Source: Meghimatium bilineatum (Eukaryota > Mollusca > Gastropoda > Stylommatophora > Philomycidae). From it: a DNA stretch of 64,000 bases. Positions 44,313-55,805 of the stretch are shown here, in pieces. The stretch is from contig CM067318.1 in the NCBI GenBank assembly GCA_034231615.1, forward strand, positions 36,179,382 to 36,243,381, in the 5' to 3' direction. Below the pieces are notes generated by a model. It did not search any database. It was not told where the DNA came from and saw only the letters and a program-made list of their open reading frames with translations. A program made the translations under genes and the position numbers. Position 1 is the first letter of the stretch, and each line of letters opens with the position of its first letter.

Positions 44313-44374
44313 TCGCAGCACATATGGTGTTGTTATGTGCTAGATGATAATAACTCGTAGTCATAATTTATGTT

Positions 44375-44575
44375 AGTGACTTCATTATTTGTACATAACA
44401 CACGTTCTGCGCATGTTTGTGACGTAATTAGTGTACATAATACACGTTATGCGCATGTTTGTGACGTAATTATTGTACATAACACACGTTCTGCGCATGT
44501 TTGTGACGTAATTATTGTACATAACACACGTTCTGCGCATGTTTGTGACGTGGTTATTGTACACTGTATTTGTTT
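44375..44575. repeat. Tandem repeat, about 42 bp
   Basis: Four to five copies of GTACATAACACACGTTCTGC+GCATGTTTGTGACGTAATTA. Each contains a TGACGTAA word resembling a CRE-like site, which may be incidental. Confidence 0.9.
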
Positions 44576-45090
44576 TGTACATGTATTGAGGTAAACTATA
44601 TACACCTGTTCTGTTAAAGTTAGTAATACTCCACTCACAACTTCGAAAATTTCTAAATTTAGTGCTAAATTTAGTATTCTAAAAAATACAGTGCTTTTTT
44701 TCTAGAAGAAAAGTTGACGCACTGTATATTACGAAATGGATAAACTAATATTCACACTAAACAAATCACGTATCTTGACGAAGCTAACTAAAATTTCCAC
44801 TTTTGTTGTAGAAACAACACTGTGATCAATCTTCTTCTTGTCAGCAAAGACGTATTTGGTATCAGCAATAAAGATGAACACCATATATTGTATAACCTAG
44901 CGGAACAATGATCAACAACCTTGAGCTGAGCACTTATGATTCTCAACAAAACTGAACAAAAATAGATTCGATGAATAGAGTTTTTTTCACATTATAATTA
45001 GGCGCGCGCGCGCGTGTGTTATGGACATGAAGTTTCGGTCATATCATATGAAGTGAGGCTAGCTCATTTTTTAATCTTCTTCGGTTTATG

Positions 45091-46180
45091 TGACGGGTCT
45101 CATTTTCCCACACCTCGTCTATAAGGTACTTGTCGCTGCGGTTGTGACCTTGGTCCGTCTTCCTATCGGGATCCCTGCTACACCGACCTCCACGTACAAC
45201 GACATTGTGGACAAACGACTCTTTCTTAGTCACCTACGACGCACCACCTCACATGCTTTGGCGGTAGTTCCGGGTCTGCTCCCTTCCGCGATATTCTTAG
45301 TTTCCTGTCTCTTTATTCCCTACTTGCTTTGGTGCCCTTTTTCTTCGGCATTTTCTTCCTTCGTCTCTCCATTTCAGCCTAATACTTTCGCCCGTCGCGC
45401 TTTCCGGGATAGCCCCATCACCCTCCCCTGCTGTGCCCTTCCTGTGTCCTATGGGCCCCCTTCCACATCCCTTCCTCGCGTGACGTATCTCCGTTCCGGT
45501 GCCCACGTCTATGTACCCCTTTCTCTTCTTCTTCTTCGCATTGGTTACTTTTCCCCTCTTTTTATTATTCTCCTTCTTTCTCTTATCCTTCGCTATCTGT
45601 CTGGTTCGAGTAATGAATTTTAAAGAAGACCCCCCTCTCCTCGGTTTTCGCCTCTACGTCCCTTCCGTACGCTTAGGTTTTGGCTCGCCGCGCATTTTCT
45701 CTACTCCTTTCCTTTGTCAATGGTTTATTTTTTTCTTGCCCAAGGCTGTTTTTCGACTCTTCTGTGTTACTGTGTGAAACCAACTATGTCTGCGTTCTCT
45801 TTCCTGGCTAGCCAGACACATAAGTCAATTCACCCGCCACTATAGTCTACTTCCTACTTTTGCCTTATATGTTTGGCCCATTCGTTCCAAGCATACCACT
45901 GGAACAAGACTGGTATCTGAAATTAAGTTACCTCTTTTTTACCTAGTTATATTTTTACTGCTAGTATTTCTCTATCTTACCTGCATATTTAATCACTGCT
46001 GTTCCTTTCCACCATTGTCTGCTCTTATTTCTCGTCTCTCTCCTCTACTCTATATTTTCCTCCCACTGTTTGGTCATATGTGATCTGTAGTCTCTTCATC
46101 TCTCTCTCTCGTCTGTCGTTGCCGTATTGGCCTCTCTCTCTCTCTCTCATCTGATCTCTCGTACCATCTTCTTTTGCTCT
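45091..46180. other. Pyrimidine-rich tract, unassigned
   Basis: About 1.1 kb of strongly C/T-biased sequence. A 177-codon plus-strand ORF is hydrophobic by composition and not recognised. Similar pyrimidine-rich sequence resumes at 47160-47330 before a Penelope-like motif, so the two may be parts of one element split by the MITE at 46192 and LINE at 46484. A 64-codon minus ORF (45039-45233, SDKYLIDEVWENETRHINRR) is unrecognised. Confidence 0.4.
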
Positions 46181-46191
46181 TTCCTTACATT

Positions 46192-46377
46192 CAGTGCCGG
46201 ATTTACCTATAAGCTAAACAAGCTATAGCTTAGGGCCCCCACTTTCTTGAAGGCCCCCCAAATTTTTTATTTCACTATCTATATATTCTTAATTGTTAAA
46301 GGCCCCTATATCTCAAATTGCTTAGGGCCCTGTATCTCAAATAGCATAGTGCTCTAACAAGTCTAAATCCGGCCCTG
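46192..46377 (+). mobile_element. hAT-type MITE, family M1
   Basis: Ends are CAGTGCCGGATTTA and, in reverse, CAGGGCCGGATTTA. The flanks are cttacatt (46184-46191) and cttgcatt (46378-46385), 7 of 8 identical. The interior has AAGCTATAGCTTAGGGCCCC. Same family as 180 and 52247. Confidence 0.9.
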
Positions 46378-46483
46378 CTTGCATTACGACTGTATGTCGG
46401 TAATATTCATTGCCGGTTGCCTCTTTTGAAGTAAGTATTTTAATTTATCCTATTTTACTTCTGTTACTACATCTTATCTACAT

Positions 46484-47158
46484 CTTAAAGAAAACAGAAA
46501 TAATGGTTGTCTCGAAGAGACATACACCACCAAGATGTAACATAATAATCAATAACACAAAATTGGCACAAGTTGAAAAAGTGAAATATCTTGGCACCCT
46601 GTTAACATCAGAAGGTAGATGCCCAAGTGAGATAAAGAGCCGAACAGCACAAGCCAAATCAGCTTTCCAAAAAATGAGAACCATTTTTTGCAATGGAAGT
46701 CTATCAACGCAGACCATAATTCTGGTGCTGAGATGTTATATCGAACCGATTCTTTTTTTTATGGATGTGAAGCATGGACTGTAAACAAGAAAATTCAAAG
46801 TGAATTGGAGGCTACAGAAATGTGGTTTCTGAGAAGAATGATGAAAATACCATGGACAGCCAAGAAAACTAATGCAGAGGTTCTCATTGATGCTGGCGTA
46901 AAAAGATCAATCATATCAAACATTAGAGGCAGACAGTCAAGGTTTCTAGGGCATGTGCTGAGAAGAACACAGCTTGAACACTTAATAACCACTGGAAAGA
47001 TCAGAGGGAGAAGAGATAGAGGTCGACAAAGAGAAAAGTTACTAGATGTGCTTGTATCGTGGTACGGTAAAAGCTCACCAACCGAGCTTATTGACAACAC
47101 AAGAGACAGAGAGTCGTGGAGAAACATGATCGCCTACGCCATTCGGCATGGCACTTGA
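46484..47158 (+). pseudogene. LINE ORF2 C-terminal part
   Basis: It starts after the RT catalytic core: KKTEIMVVSKRHTPP, KVKYLGTLLTSEGRCPSEI, KSAFQKMRTIFCNGSLS. A frameshift near 46745 leads to YGCEAWTVNKKI, TEMWFLRRMMKIPWTAKK, FLGHVLRRTQLEHLITTGKI, RGRRDRGRQREK and SWRNMIAYAIRHGT-stop. Apart from the single shift it is intact. A possible 10-bp target duplication TTTTACTTCT lies at about 46452 and 47174. Confidence 0.85.
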
Positions 47159-47189
47159 TTGATTGAATGATATCTTTTACTTCTCTCTT

Positions 47190-47600
47190 TCTTCTGTCTA
47201 ATTTCCCCTCTCCACTTATCTCTTCTCCCTATACCCTCTTCTTCCCTGTCATGCTTCTCTATCTTTGTTTCCTTCGCCATCTATTAACTATCTCTCCTTT
47301 TCTTTATTCCCTATCATAACCATGTTTGTCTCCATGTAAGATTCGTTGTACTATGGTTTTTGGTGTGTCCTGATAAAGGTTTTTGGTCGAAACATCGTCT
47401 GTCTCTGTATCTCGTTGTTTTATGTCTTATTTTCGTAAAACTTCTGCCTATTTTTGTTCATCTTGATATTTACCATGCGTTACTCCAGCCACTTACTTCC
47501 TGTTTAGGGTTGTTACCCTACACTGGAACATTTATCCCCTTGATTTCACACTTGTCGGGCCTACATTTTAAACAAAACGTGAAATGAACTAAATGTTCAC
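47190..47600 (+). mobile_element. Possible Penelope-like terminal repeat
   Basis: Pyrimidine-rich sequence leads to TGTCCTGATAAAGGTTTTTG, then GTCGAAACATCG (47361-47392). This resembles the hammerhead core CUGAUGA-stem-GAAAC found in Penelope-like element terminal repeats, with one core change (CTGATAA). No GIY-YIG or RT coding sequence of this class was found nearby. Confidence 0.4.
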
Positions 47601-47861
47601 AAAAATAGGAATCGCCAAAAAGGGAGACAACACAATTCGTCTTATTCGTGTTTCGGAATTATTTCCCCTCGAATTAAAAACTAAACACTAACCTGGTGTT
47701 TATTCTTAACCTACAAGCGCACAATGCTTTTTCGTACCTCCATACCTCTTTGAACAAAAATATCGCGAGTGTAAAGAAACGTTATGTTATTCACCCAGTT
47801 AACCGAGGAAAAATCTAAAATATGTACTCACTACGCAAAACTGAAATCCAACATGTGAAGC

Positions 47862-48235
47862 TTTAAACGATGTAATGAAGTTTTGTTAATAGCACAACGC
47901 GCACATAGACACACACACACACACAAATCGACGTTTCAACCAAAAGGCCTTTATCAAAAATAACATAGGCCTACACGTATACATCAAAAACGACAAGTAG
48001 GGATGACACAACTTGCGTTCACATGTCATCCTTCCGGCTAGACATATGAACTCAAGTTGTGTCGTCCCTAATTGTGGTTTTTCATGTAATTTTAGATGTT
48101 GTTTTTGATATATTCTGTTTTCACGTGTATGTTATTCTTGATAAAGGCCTTTTGGTCGAAAAGCCAATTTGTGTGTGTGCATATGTGTGTGTCGTACTAT
48201 TAGCAAAACTTCATTGCCTAGTTTAAAGCTTAACC
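47862..48235. repeat. Inverted repeat with Penelope-like motif in both arms
   Basis: Left arm 47862-48020 and right arm 48045-48235 are imperfect reverse complements (AGCTTTAAAC...GAAGTTTTGTTAATAG against GCAAAACTTCATTG...GTTTAAAGCT). Each carries TTGATAAAGGCCTTTTGG+TCGAAA, reversed on the left as CGACGTTTCAACCAAAAGGC. (CA)n/(GT)n runs lie just outside the motif. Confidence 0.7.
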
Positions 48236-48239
48236 GAAA

Positions 48240-48780
48240 AAATGAAAGTAGACCTAATTACTAAATTGTGCACAGCCGCCGATACAATCCGCCCAAATTT
48301 TTCGAAATTACAACCATTTCCGAGGATTTTTGTTCTAAATTCAGATTTCTTTTACGTAGTGTTTTAGCAGCAGAGTAATCTAAGCATGGTATACGACATT
48401 ATATCCCGGATTGAATATCGGAAGTTTTCACCAAAATCTAGACATAGTCGATAATGTTAGTTCACAATTTATCTCATACGTCACACATAGACCTACACCA
48501 ACAAAAATTACATAATTACATCCAGTAACCATTCCTTTATTTTCACACACACAAATTATACACGCAGCTTCAAAAACAAGCAAGTTATTGTACTTTCCAA
48601 ATACCCTCCATAAATGATTCGCTTATGTAGGCAAGGACACAACGAGAATTCTGTCAAAAAACTGTCATATACTGCATTTTTCCCGTTAAGGAGTAGCAGC
48701 GAAGGATTTTGTAGCTGTGTGATAAAGGCCGCATTCTCTTGCTGTCGCCACGTCATGTACAGGGTGAGTTTTTAATTTAC
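48240..48780. other. No recognised feature
   Basis: A 66-codon minus-strand ORF (48556-48756) was not recognised. Otherwise unassigned. Confidence 0.4.
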
Positions 48781-48794
48781 CCCCCCCCCCCCGA

Positions 48795-48890
48795 CAGAAA
48801 AAAATCCAGTCCTTACCGGGGATTGAACTCTATAGACCTCATTAGTGTGAGACCAACGCTCTAATGGCAGGCGGAAATTATTACAATTTT
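48795..48890 (-). mobile_element. tRNA-derived SINE V fragment
   Basis: On the minus strand it shows CCATTAGAGCGTTGGTCTCA, a B-box-like GAGTTCAATCCCC and GACTGGATTTTTTTC. It is similar to 60300-60500. A C14 run at 48781-48794 marks its edge. Confidence 0.55.
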
Positions 48891-49283
48891 AATGCACAGT
48901 GGTTATGGTTAACAGTCATGCCTTTGCCAAGGATGTAGTAAGCCAGGTTTTCCGTGTTTGTTTTTTTTCGCTTCTGAAACACTCGTTGCAAAGGTAATAA
49001 TGGTATTTTCAATCGGACCCGAATTATCGATCCCAATTACGCAGCCATTATGCAACTAGGAATACAGAGGTAGAAATTACCATAAAATAGGGACCGGCGC
49101 ACATTTATTAAAAAAGTGTGAAATGCAGGCCCGATAACTGTGATAGGACCAAAGTATCGTTAGGTTTGCGAAGAAATAAAATAACAAAGTACCAAAAACA
49201 ACAAAAACTGCGGATGAAAAAGGTGGGGCTGCAGAATATACACACATACTCCAGAATTAAACACGAATTATGCACATAATTAT

Positions 49284-49885
49284 TAAGGTTGACGGGAATC
49301 GAACCAGGTCTGTTCTAACGGCACCGAATCGCCTTGTAACTCAAATAAACAGGTTTTCCGTACTGGACCAACCATAACCCCCAAAAGAGATGTGATCTTG
49401 TTAAGACATTCAGCCTGTCTACTCAAGTACGAACCAATCGAAACAACGACTGTTACAACTACACGATCATCCCGTACAAGTATTGGAGTATCCTCAGGAT
49501 CACAAAGATAGAACATCCGTATTACTATTATAATTTACGTGAATTTACTTGTAAAGCTATTATTTGAAGCATTGTCCTGTCTCTGTGTTATTTATGTTTA
49601 TAAGTAGGCCTATAGGTCCTTATATTATGAATACGAATGTTCTATGCTTGTGGTCTTGAAGATACTCTAATACTTGTAAGGGATGTTCGTTGTTGTTGTA
49701 GTAAGAGTCATTGTCTCGATTGGTCCGTTCTCAATTACTTCAGTAGGCATGCTCACTGTCTTGACAATATTACATCTTTTTTGGGGTGGATGTAGTTGGT
49801 CAAGTACGGAAACCTGTTCACTTGAGTTGCAAGGCGATTCTGTGCGTCTAAAACGGAATTCTTTCGATTCCAGTCAGCCTTAAAT
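49284..49885. mobile_element. SINE Z, diverged inverted pair
   Basis: A minus copy (49284-49517, GACGGGAATCGAACCAGG ... ATCATCCCGTACAAGTATTG) and a plus copy (49630-49885, ACGAATGTTCTATGC ... GATTCCAGTCAGCCTT) face each other across about 110 bp. This is the same fold-back geometry as at 1083-1615, though these copies are older. Confidence 0.7.
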
Positions 49886-50148
49886 ATGAATATATATGTA
49901 CATTGATGATATTTGATTGCTTCACAAGGTTACAGTTTGCTTTATGAAGTAATCAAATATCAAATCAAAGCCAGTAAAGTGGCGAAAGGTCCTGTAGACC
50001 CATGCTATAAAGCTAGTAAAGTGGTGATTGGACCGGAAAGAGTTTAGAATTATTTTTATTTATCTTCATGCTCCCTACTTGAATTTACTTGGTTATGTAC
50101 AAAACATGAGTATTACGGTACCAGTTATATTCATTGTTTATTTTCCAG

Positions 50149-50519
50149 GATCTAGTTATGTAGATCAGTCAATTATAGAAAAAGTGAGGTCCGACAAAGC
50201 CAGGCAGGACAAAGAGAAGGGAAGAGGCAGTGCTGATAAAGGAAAGTCGAGTAAAGGGAAGTCGAGTAAAGGAAAGTCGGATAAAGGGAAGTCAGATAAA
50301 GGAAAGCCGGATAAAGGGAAGTCAGATAAAGGAAAGCCGGATAAAGGGAAGTCGGATAAAGGGAAGTCGGAAAAAGGGGGGTCTGTGAAAGGATCAATCG
50401 ACAAAAAGAAAGACAAAGGTAGATCAGACAAAATGAAGTTTCCTGCCGAAAAAGAAAAACGTTCATCTGAAAAAGGAAAGCATGCGAGTGGGAGCCACAC
50501 ATCTGATAAACATGCGGGG
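50149..50519 (+). CDS. Exon D: lysine/serine repeat region
   Basis: The acceptor is TTTATTTTCCAG|GA. With G from exon C it makes GGA, so the junction reads NGPSNR-G-SSYVDQSIIEKV. The exon then encodes KARQDKEKGRGSADKGK followed by a run of five-residue units (KGKSD, KGKPD, KGKSS, KGKSE) specified by 15-bp DNA repeats at about 50235-50385. It closes with KKKDKGRSDKMKFPAEK and ASGSHTSDKHAG. It is predicted to be unstructured and highly positive. The donor GCGGGG|GTAAGTACT at 50520 is phase 0. Array length is likely to vary between individuals. Immediately after the donor, the exon end plus donor is tandemly repeated. Confidence 0.75.
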
Positions 50520-50935
50520 GTAAGTACTTGTATAGTTAGAGAAACATGCAGGGGTAGTTACTTGTACAGTTAGAGAAACATGCGGGGGTAAGTACTTGTA
50601 TAGTTAGAGAAACATGCGGGGTAAGTACTTGTATAGGTAAGTACTTGTATAGTTAGAGAAACATGCGGGGTAAGTACTTGTATAGTTAGAGAAACATGCA
50701 GGGGTAAGTACTTGTATAGTTAGAGAAACATGCAGGAGTAAGTACTTGTATAGTTAGAGAAACATGCAGGGGTAAGTACTTGTATAGTTAGAGAAAAATC
50801 CGGGGGCAAGTAGGCCTACTTGTATAGTTAGAGAAACATGTGGGAATAAGTACTTGTATAGTTAGAGAAACCTGCTGGGGAAAGTACTTGAATAGTTAGA
50901 GAAATACGCGGGGGCAAGTACTTGTATAGTTTACT
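50520..50935 (+). repeat. Minisatellite of duplicated splice donors
   Basis: About 12 units of 33-34 bp: GTAAGTACTTGTATAGTTAG then AGAAACATGCGGG. Each unit ends with a copy of the last bases of exon D (CATGCGGGG) followed by GTAAGTACT. Most copies keep the consensus donor; the second reads GGGTAGTTAC. An in-frame stop (50571-50573) lies between the second and third donors, so only the first two can end a coding exon. Confidence 0.93.
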
Positions 50936-50989
50936 TGCAAGCTTGTTTTCAATATGTAAACGAAGCCGTACACATTTTGCGAGCATTTG

Positions 50990-53800
50990 AGATGATACTA
51001 AGAATACATTGATTTCTAATAGCCTCAAATAATAGCCATCAATCGCAGGAGATGATGACAACAGTTTCAAACTTGTGTTGTTGTATCTCTCTGTTGTGTC
51101 CGGATATGACTCAAAGGTCGAATTATCCCTCCCACATTTGGTACATATAAGCCAGAAGATATCTGTGTGGCTTTTATCCTTTCGAGCAGCACGTTTTCTT
51201 TGAAATATGATGCTACTTGGTAACGTTATCACTTTTCTAGTGCAGCTGTGTGACATTGGCGATTCTGAATGATAAATTTCCGGACTGTGGTATTGATCTG
51301 TAGACACTTTAAGGGAATCCGTGAAGTCTTTTTACGTTCAGCTCACCATACATCTATTTTGGGATACGTTTGTCACGCATGCGCAAAGTCCAGCACATCT
51401 CAATCGGATCTTCTTCGACATTGTATGGATATTTCGAATATTAGCTTTAATGAGAACTTCTGCGTAAGGCACTTTATCGTGTCACTTTGTCCTAAGAAGT
51501 GATCGGATACAATATGTTTGGAAGTGATTTAACACTTTGGCATGTGTAAATATCTCACAGAAATATAGCAAAAGAGTGAGCACAGTGACCGATAACCATT
51601 GCCGATGCCCTTCCGCTACCACGTAATGTCACACTGTTTACAATGGGTTGAAAATGTGTTATTCACCTTTTCAAACTTTATACACATTTTCAGATGCAAT
51701 AATTACCTTAGAGATTCTAATGTTGATTTCGGCATCAATGTCATCTGCTTTGAGGAATGTACTACCACTATAGATGAATATGTCGACCATTATGAGATAA
51801 TTGTTATAGACCTTGATGACTGGGCCATAGTACTATTCACTAGGAGAGGGTTGACATTACCTCAATTTTCTTGGTGTTGGTTATGATAAAAATGACCAAT
51901 GATGGCTTGAATATCATTTTCGGAGGTTGTTGGAAATGTGAACTGCTGTAATCGGATGAGTCGTTGAAAAAGCAATCGCAGCACCTAGGCATAATAGTTA
52001 GAAAACAGTTGAACTTTGATGACCATCTCGTTCATTTTTGTAGAGGCTTGTAGACGTCTGACATTAAACAGCTCACCATCTTGTCTTATATTTAATCTTT
52101 AGTCCATCGTTTTCACAATTCTAGAGGCCATCCATGAGCAGAGCAATCAACTCATGCTGGAAAGTGTTGGAACCAGCGCACAGTTTGATGTCATTTGTAT
52201 CTCAACATGTATCTGACAGCTGTCCGTCGCTAAATGCTGGGTCTATCAGTGCAGAATTTACGTATAAGCTACACAAGCTATAGCTTAGGACCCCCACTTT
52301 TCGGAGCAATTGTCATATATACTTAAATATATTGCAGCATTATTTGTCCCAACGCCGCACGTCCGGAAAGCTTAGGGCCTTATCAAGTCTAAATCCGGTA
52401 CTAGGGTCTATCATGACCTAGTCGACTGCTAGACGATCTTGTTAAATTTATCTGGACAGCCAAACTTTCCCATGATCTTTCATTGTCCATTTTTGTTTAC
52501 AGTGTCAAAAGCATTTGCTGGATCTACGAAAGTCACGCAGAGATTGTACTGTTATTTCTTATTTTCTTATTGAGTTATTTGGCTGTGAATATCGCATCGA
52601 ATTTTCCGAGGTCTGATATAAAGCCATGCATGCTGCACTACGCTACATTTTCATTACAGCCTTAAATCGCCCTGTCCACCGTTCTAATATCTGAAGCTTC
52701 TCAATTGACACTTTGGTTTCATTCGTATCCAATTATAATGTCAGGTAGAAAGATTGGGGTCCATACACCATTCGTAAGACATCATAAAAGCGTCTATAAT
52801 CAATACTTTTTGCATAGGTCTTTTGAGCCATGTATCTAGCATATTTAGCAGTTTTTTGGTAAACAGTTCTGCGTATTGGTAAAAATTGGTAATCTTTGAT
52901 GATGGATCATATTATGATGGCTCTATTACATCTCCTATTTTGGGTTTTGAAAGGTCTTGATTGACATGTTGTTTTCATTAAAACACTAATAGTTTTTACG
53001 AATTCTACATCAGAGATGTTCAGAGGTGGATGTGTATACAGTCTCTGACGCCCCCCAGTAGTGCTACACATGTGTATGACCGGTCTGCAGATCCTTTAAC
53101 TTGTCATCTAGGTCCCTAGTTAGGTTTACGGGAGTCCTAAGCTTTTCAGTGTGGAGTAAATGTAGGCCTATATTTTATTGGTCTCCTACTCTGGTGACGT
53201 ATTCAGCATGATATGCTGGTTGAATTTTAGCAAAATCAGTCTGCGGTAAATCCAGTACTCCACAGTGCTTGGCTTCTCTTACATCTCGCTTGTCATTGTT
53301 TACTGTGAACGACATAATCAATGAGGTTTTTGTTATTGTTTAGAACGTGGACGCAACATTTTTTTGTTAAAGTTGGTAGGCGAAACAGTGTGGATGTGAT
53401 GGTCAGATCATGCATGGAACACAATTTGACAAACGGAAGTCCATTGCTATTGCATTTGTCTACTGTTCAGAGCTTTCTTAATATCCCACTTCATATCTGG
53501 TGGTCAATCCCAAAAACTGTCATTAATGTATCCAGAAATGCTGAATTTTATAGACTTTAACACTGACGAGATGACAGATTCGTGTTCTTAACAGAACTTA
53601 TCATTGATGTTAGATGGGTTGGTTAATGTTGATGTACAGACCATATCAGCAGCAGTCCAAAGACGATATATCACTGACCAGGGCCATCTACTTCGTAATC
53701 TCCTTCCCGTGGTTGTGTCTTTATTTCAATGAGGTCTATTTAATGAATGAAAATATAGTAATGAAAGCATAGGGCCTATTCTGTATAGGACATTGGTTTT
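50990..53800 (-). pseudogene. APE-RT LINE with zinc-finger tail, decayed
   Basis: Reading the minus strand from high to low coordinates: endonuclease pieces KLCSMHDLTITTLFRLPTL and NLIDYVVHSKQ (about 53440-53300), then FYDVLRMVYGPQS and ILERWTGRFKAV, then the RT block CVTFVDPANAFDTVNKNG and IMGKFGCPDKFNKIV (about 52540-52440), LFNVRRLQASTKMNE, and finally RKRAARKDKSHTDIFW and CTKCGRD (about 51180-51100). All are separated by stops and shifts. It is the most complete, and one of the oldest, copies of the finger-tailed lineage. A MITE is inserted at 52247-52403. Confidence 0.75.
52247..52403 (+). mobile_element. hAT-type MITE, family M1, nested in LINE
   Basis: 157 bp from CAGTGCAGAATTTACG to CTAAATCCGGTACTA, with perfect duplications GGGTCTAT at 52239-52246 and 52404-52411. 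It interrupts the RT region of the surrounding minus-strand LINE. Confidence 0.92.
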
Positions 53801-53809
53801 CTGTCATTC

Positions 53810-54290
53810 AATTTGGCTCCACATACGGCTACTCAACAACTGCGCCATGTTACACGAAACAGTGAGACTTTCACTGTATTGCAGATAAGATAAAGTTCTC
53901 ACGACTTAAGGTATAGAGACTGTCCCACTAACCTTCCAGTTACGAAAGTCAGTGTGATTAAATTAAGTTAGTTTTATTGTTGTGATTGTTACCATTTTTG
54001 TGGAAAGAATTTATATGAGAGTTTTTTAGAGGAAGGTTGTGCGAGTCAACCCAATTTATTTTCAGACAAGAATGGCAGATGTCAGTATTAGTGTCCCATG
54101 TTCTCTCTGGCAATACAAGGACGATCGTGACACCATTGTTTGCTTAATTTGTCTGGTTCTACTTATATTGTGCCGCACTTGTGGCAACAAAGGCCTGAAT
54201 TTCTAGTTCATGGTGAAAAGTATAGGACTGCTAAGAAGTTGGGAGATAGGCTGGCATCAATCACTTGTGAAGAAATCATTGCAACATCTT
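53810..54290. other. No recognised feature
   Basis: Unique-looking. A short reading TYIVPHLWQQRPEFLVHGEK (about 54165) was considered as a possible exon or transposon piece but could not be assigned. Confidence 0.35.
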
Positions 54291-54296
54291 GTCTCA

Positions 54297-54575
54297 TTCT
54301 TCTTCTTCTGCGCTCGTTCTCAAACTCCTTCAGATCAACAGTATGTAGTCCGGAGAACGGAATGCGATGTGTCATAGTTTACAGCATTGCTGCTATATCT
54401 GCGCCTTTCGGCCTGACACATCCGAGTTCAGCATGGCTTTGGGTCACTGACCCTACATGGGATGGGACAGCCAACTCAATCCCATAACCTCCGTAGTCGC
54501 CTCGTACGACATGCATTGTAGGTAAACAGTGTTGCTATTCTTTGCTCCCCTTTCGGGCCCCATAACACACATGCG
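54297..54575 (-). mobile_element. SINE Y with 11-bp target duplication
   Basis: It is flanked by ATCTTGTCTCA (54286-54296) and ATCTTGTGTCA (54576-54586). Content is as in the other well-preserved Y copies. Confidence 0.9.
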
Positions 54576-54689
54576 ATCTTGTGTCAATATTTTCCATTTG
54601 TCTTCTATCAAATAATTACCTAAGATGATGAAGAAATGCAGGCCAGCGAACATTGCAACAGTAACCTTTTGTGGTAGGCTCATAGGTAA

Positions 54690-55795
54690 CGGGTAATGCT
54701 AGATGTGCCATCAGTGGGGATGATGAATGCTAGATGTGCCATCAGTGGGGATGATGAATGCTAGATGTGCCATCACTGGGGATGATGAATGCTAGATGTG
54801 CCATCATCACTGGGGATGCTAGATGGTCCATCACTGGGGATGATGAATGCTAGATGGTCCATCACTGGGGATGATGAATGCTAGATGGTCCATCACTGGG
54901 GATGATGAATGCTAGATGGTCCATCACTGGGGATGATGATGAATGCTAGATGTGCCATCACTAGGGATGATGAATGCTAAATGTGCCATCAATGGGGGAT
55001 GATGAATGCTAGATGTGCCATCACTGGGGATGATGAATGCTAGATGGTCCATCACTGGGGATGATGAATGCTAGATGTGCCATCACTGGGGATGATGAAT
55101 GCTAGATGTGCCATCACTAGGGATGATGAATGCTAAATGTGCCATCAATGGGGGATGATGAATGCTAGATGTGCCATCACTGGGGATGATGAATGCTAGA
55201 TATGCGATCACTGGGGATGATGAATGCTAGATGTGCCATCAGTGGGGATGATGATGAATGCTAAATGTGCCATCAGTGGGGATGATGAATGCTAGATGTG
55301 CCATCACTGGGGATGATGAATGCTAGATGTGCCATCAGTGGGGATGATGAATGCTAGATGTGCCATCACTGGGGATGATGAATGCTAGATGTGCCATCAC
55401 TGGGGATGATGATGAATGCTAGATGTGCCATCACTGGGGATGATGAATGCTAGATGTGCCATCACTGGGGATGATGATGAATGCTAGATGTGCCATCAGT
55501 GGGGATGATGAATGCTAGATGTGCCATCACTGGGGATGATGAATGCTAGATGTGCCATCACTGGGGATGATGATGAATGCTAGATGTGCCATCACTGGGG
55601 ATGATGAATGCTAGATGTGCCATCAGTGGGGATGATGAATGCTAGATGTGCCATCAGTGGGGATGATGAATGCTAGATGTGCCATCACTGGGGATGATGA
55701 ATGCTAGATGTGCCATCACTGGGGATGATGATGAATGCTAGATGTGCCATCACTGGGGATGATGAATGCTAGATGTGCCATCACTGTGGATGGAT
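54690..55795. repeat. Minisatellite, about 32-bp units
   Basis: About 34 units of GATGATGAATGCTAGATGTG+CCATCACTGGGG. Variants include ATGGTCC for ATGTGCC, CAGTGG for CACTGG, and an extra GAT. Similar variants occur in runs, suggesting local conversion or recent block duplications. Confidence 0.95.
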
Positions 55796-55805
55796 GGGTC
55801 AACAA

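Noticed and set aside
44375-44575. CRE-like regulatory cluster (TGACGTAA in each unit)
   Set aside because: The motif is simply part of a tandem unit; no nearby promoter was identified.
45090-45623. 177-codon hydrophobic ORF as a membrane protein
   Set aside because: Hydrophobicity follows from the C/T-rich composition; no recognised family, and the tract continues beyond the ORF with the same bias.
50165-50502. Minus-strand ORFs opposite exon D (FPLSD repeats)
   Set aside because: Antisense shadow of the KGKSD repeat.
54140-54300. Possible exon reading TYIVPHLWQQRPEFLVHG
   Set aside because: No matching splice pair in phase with exons D or E; runs into SINE Y.
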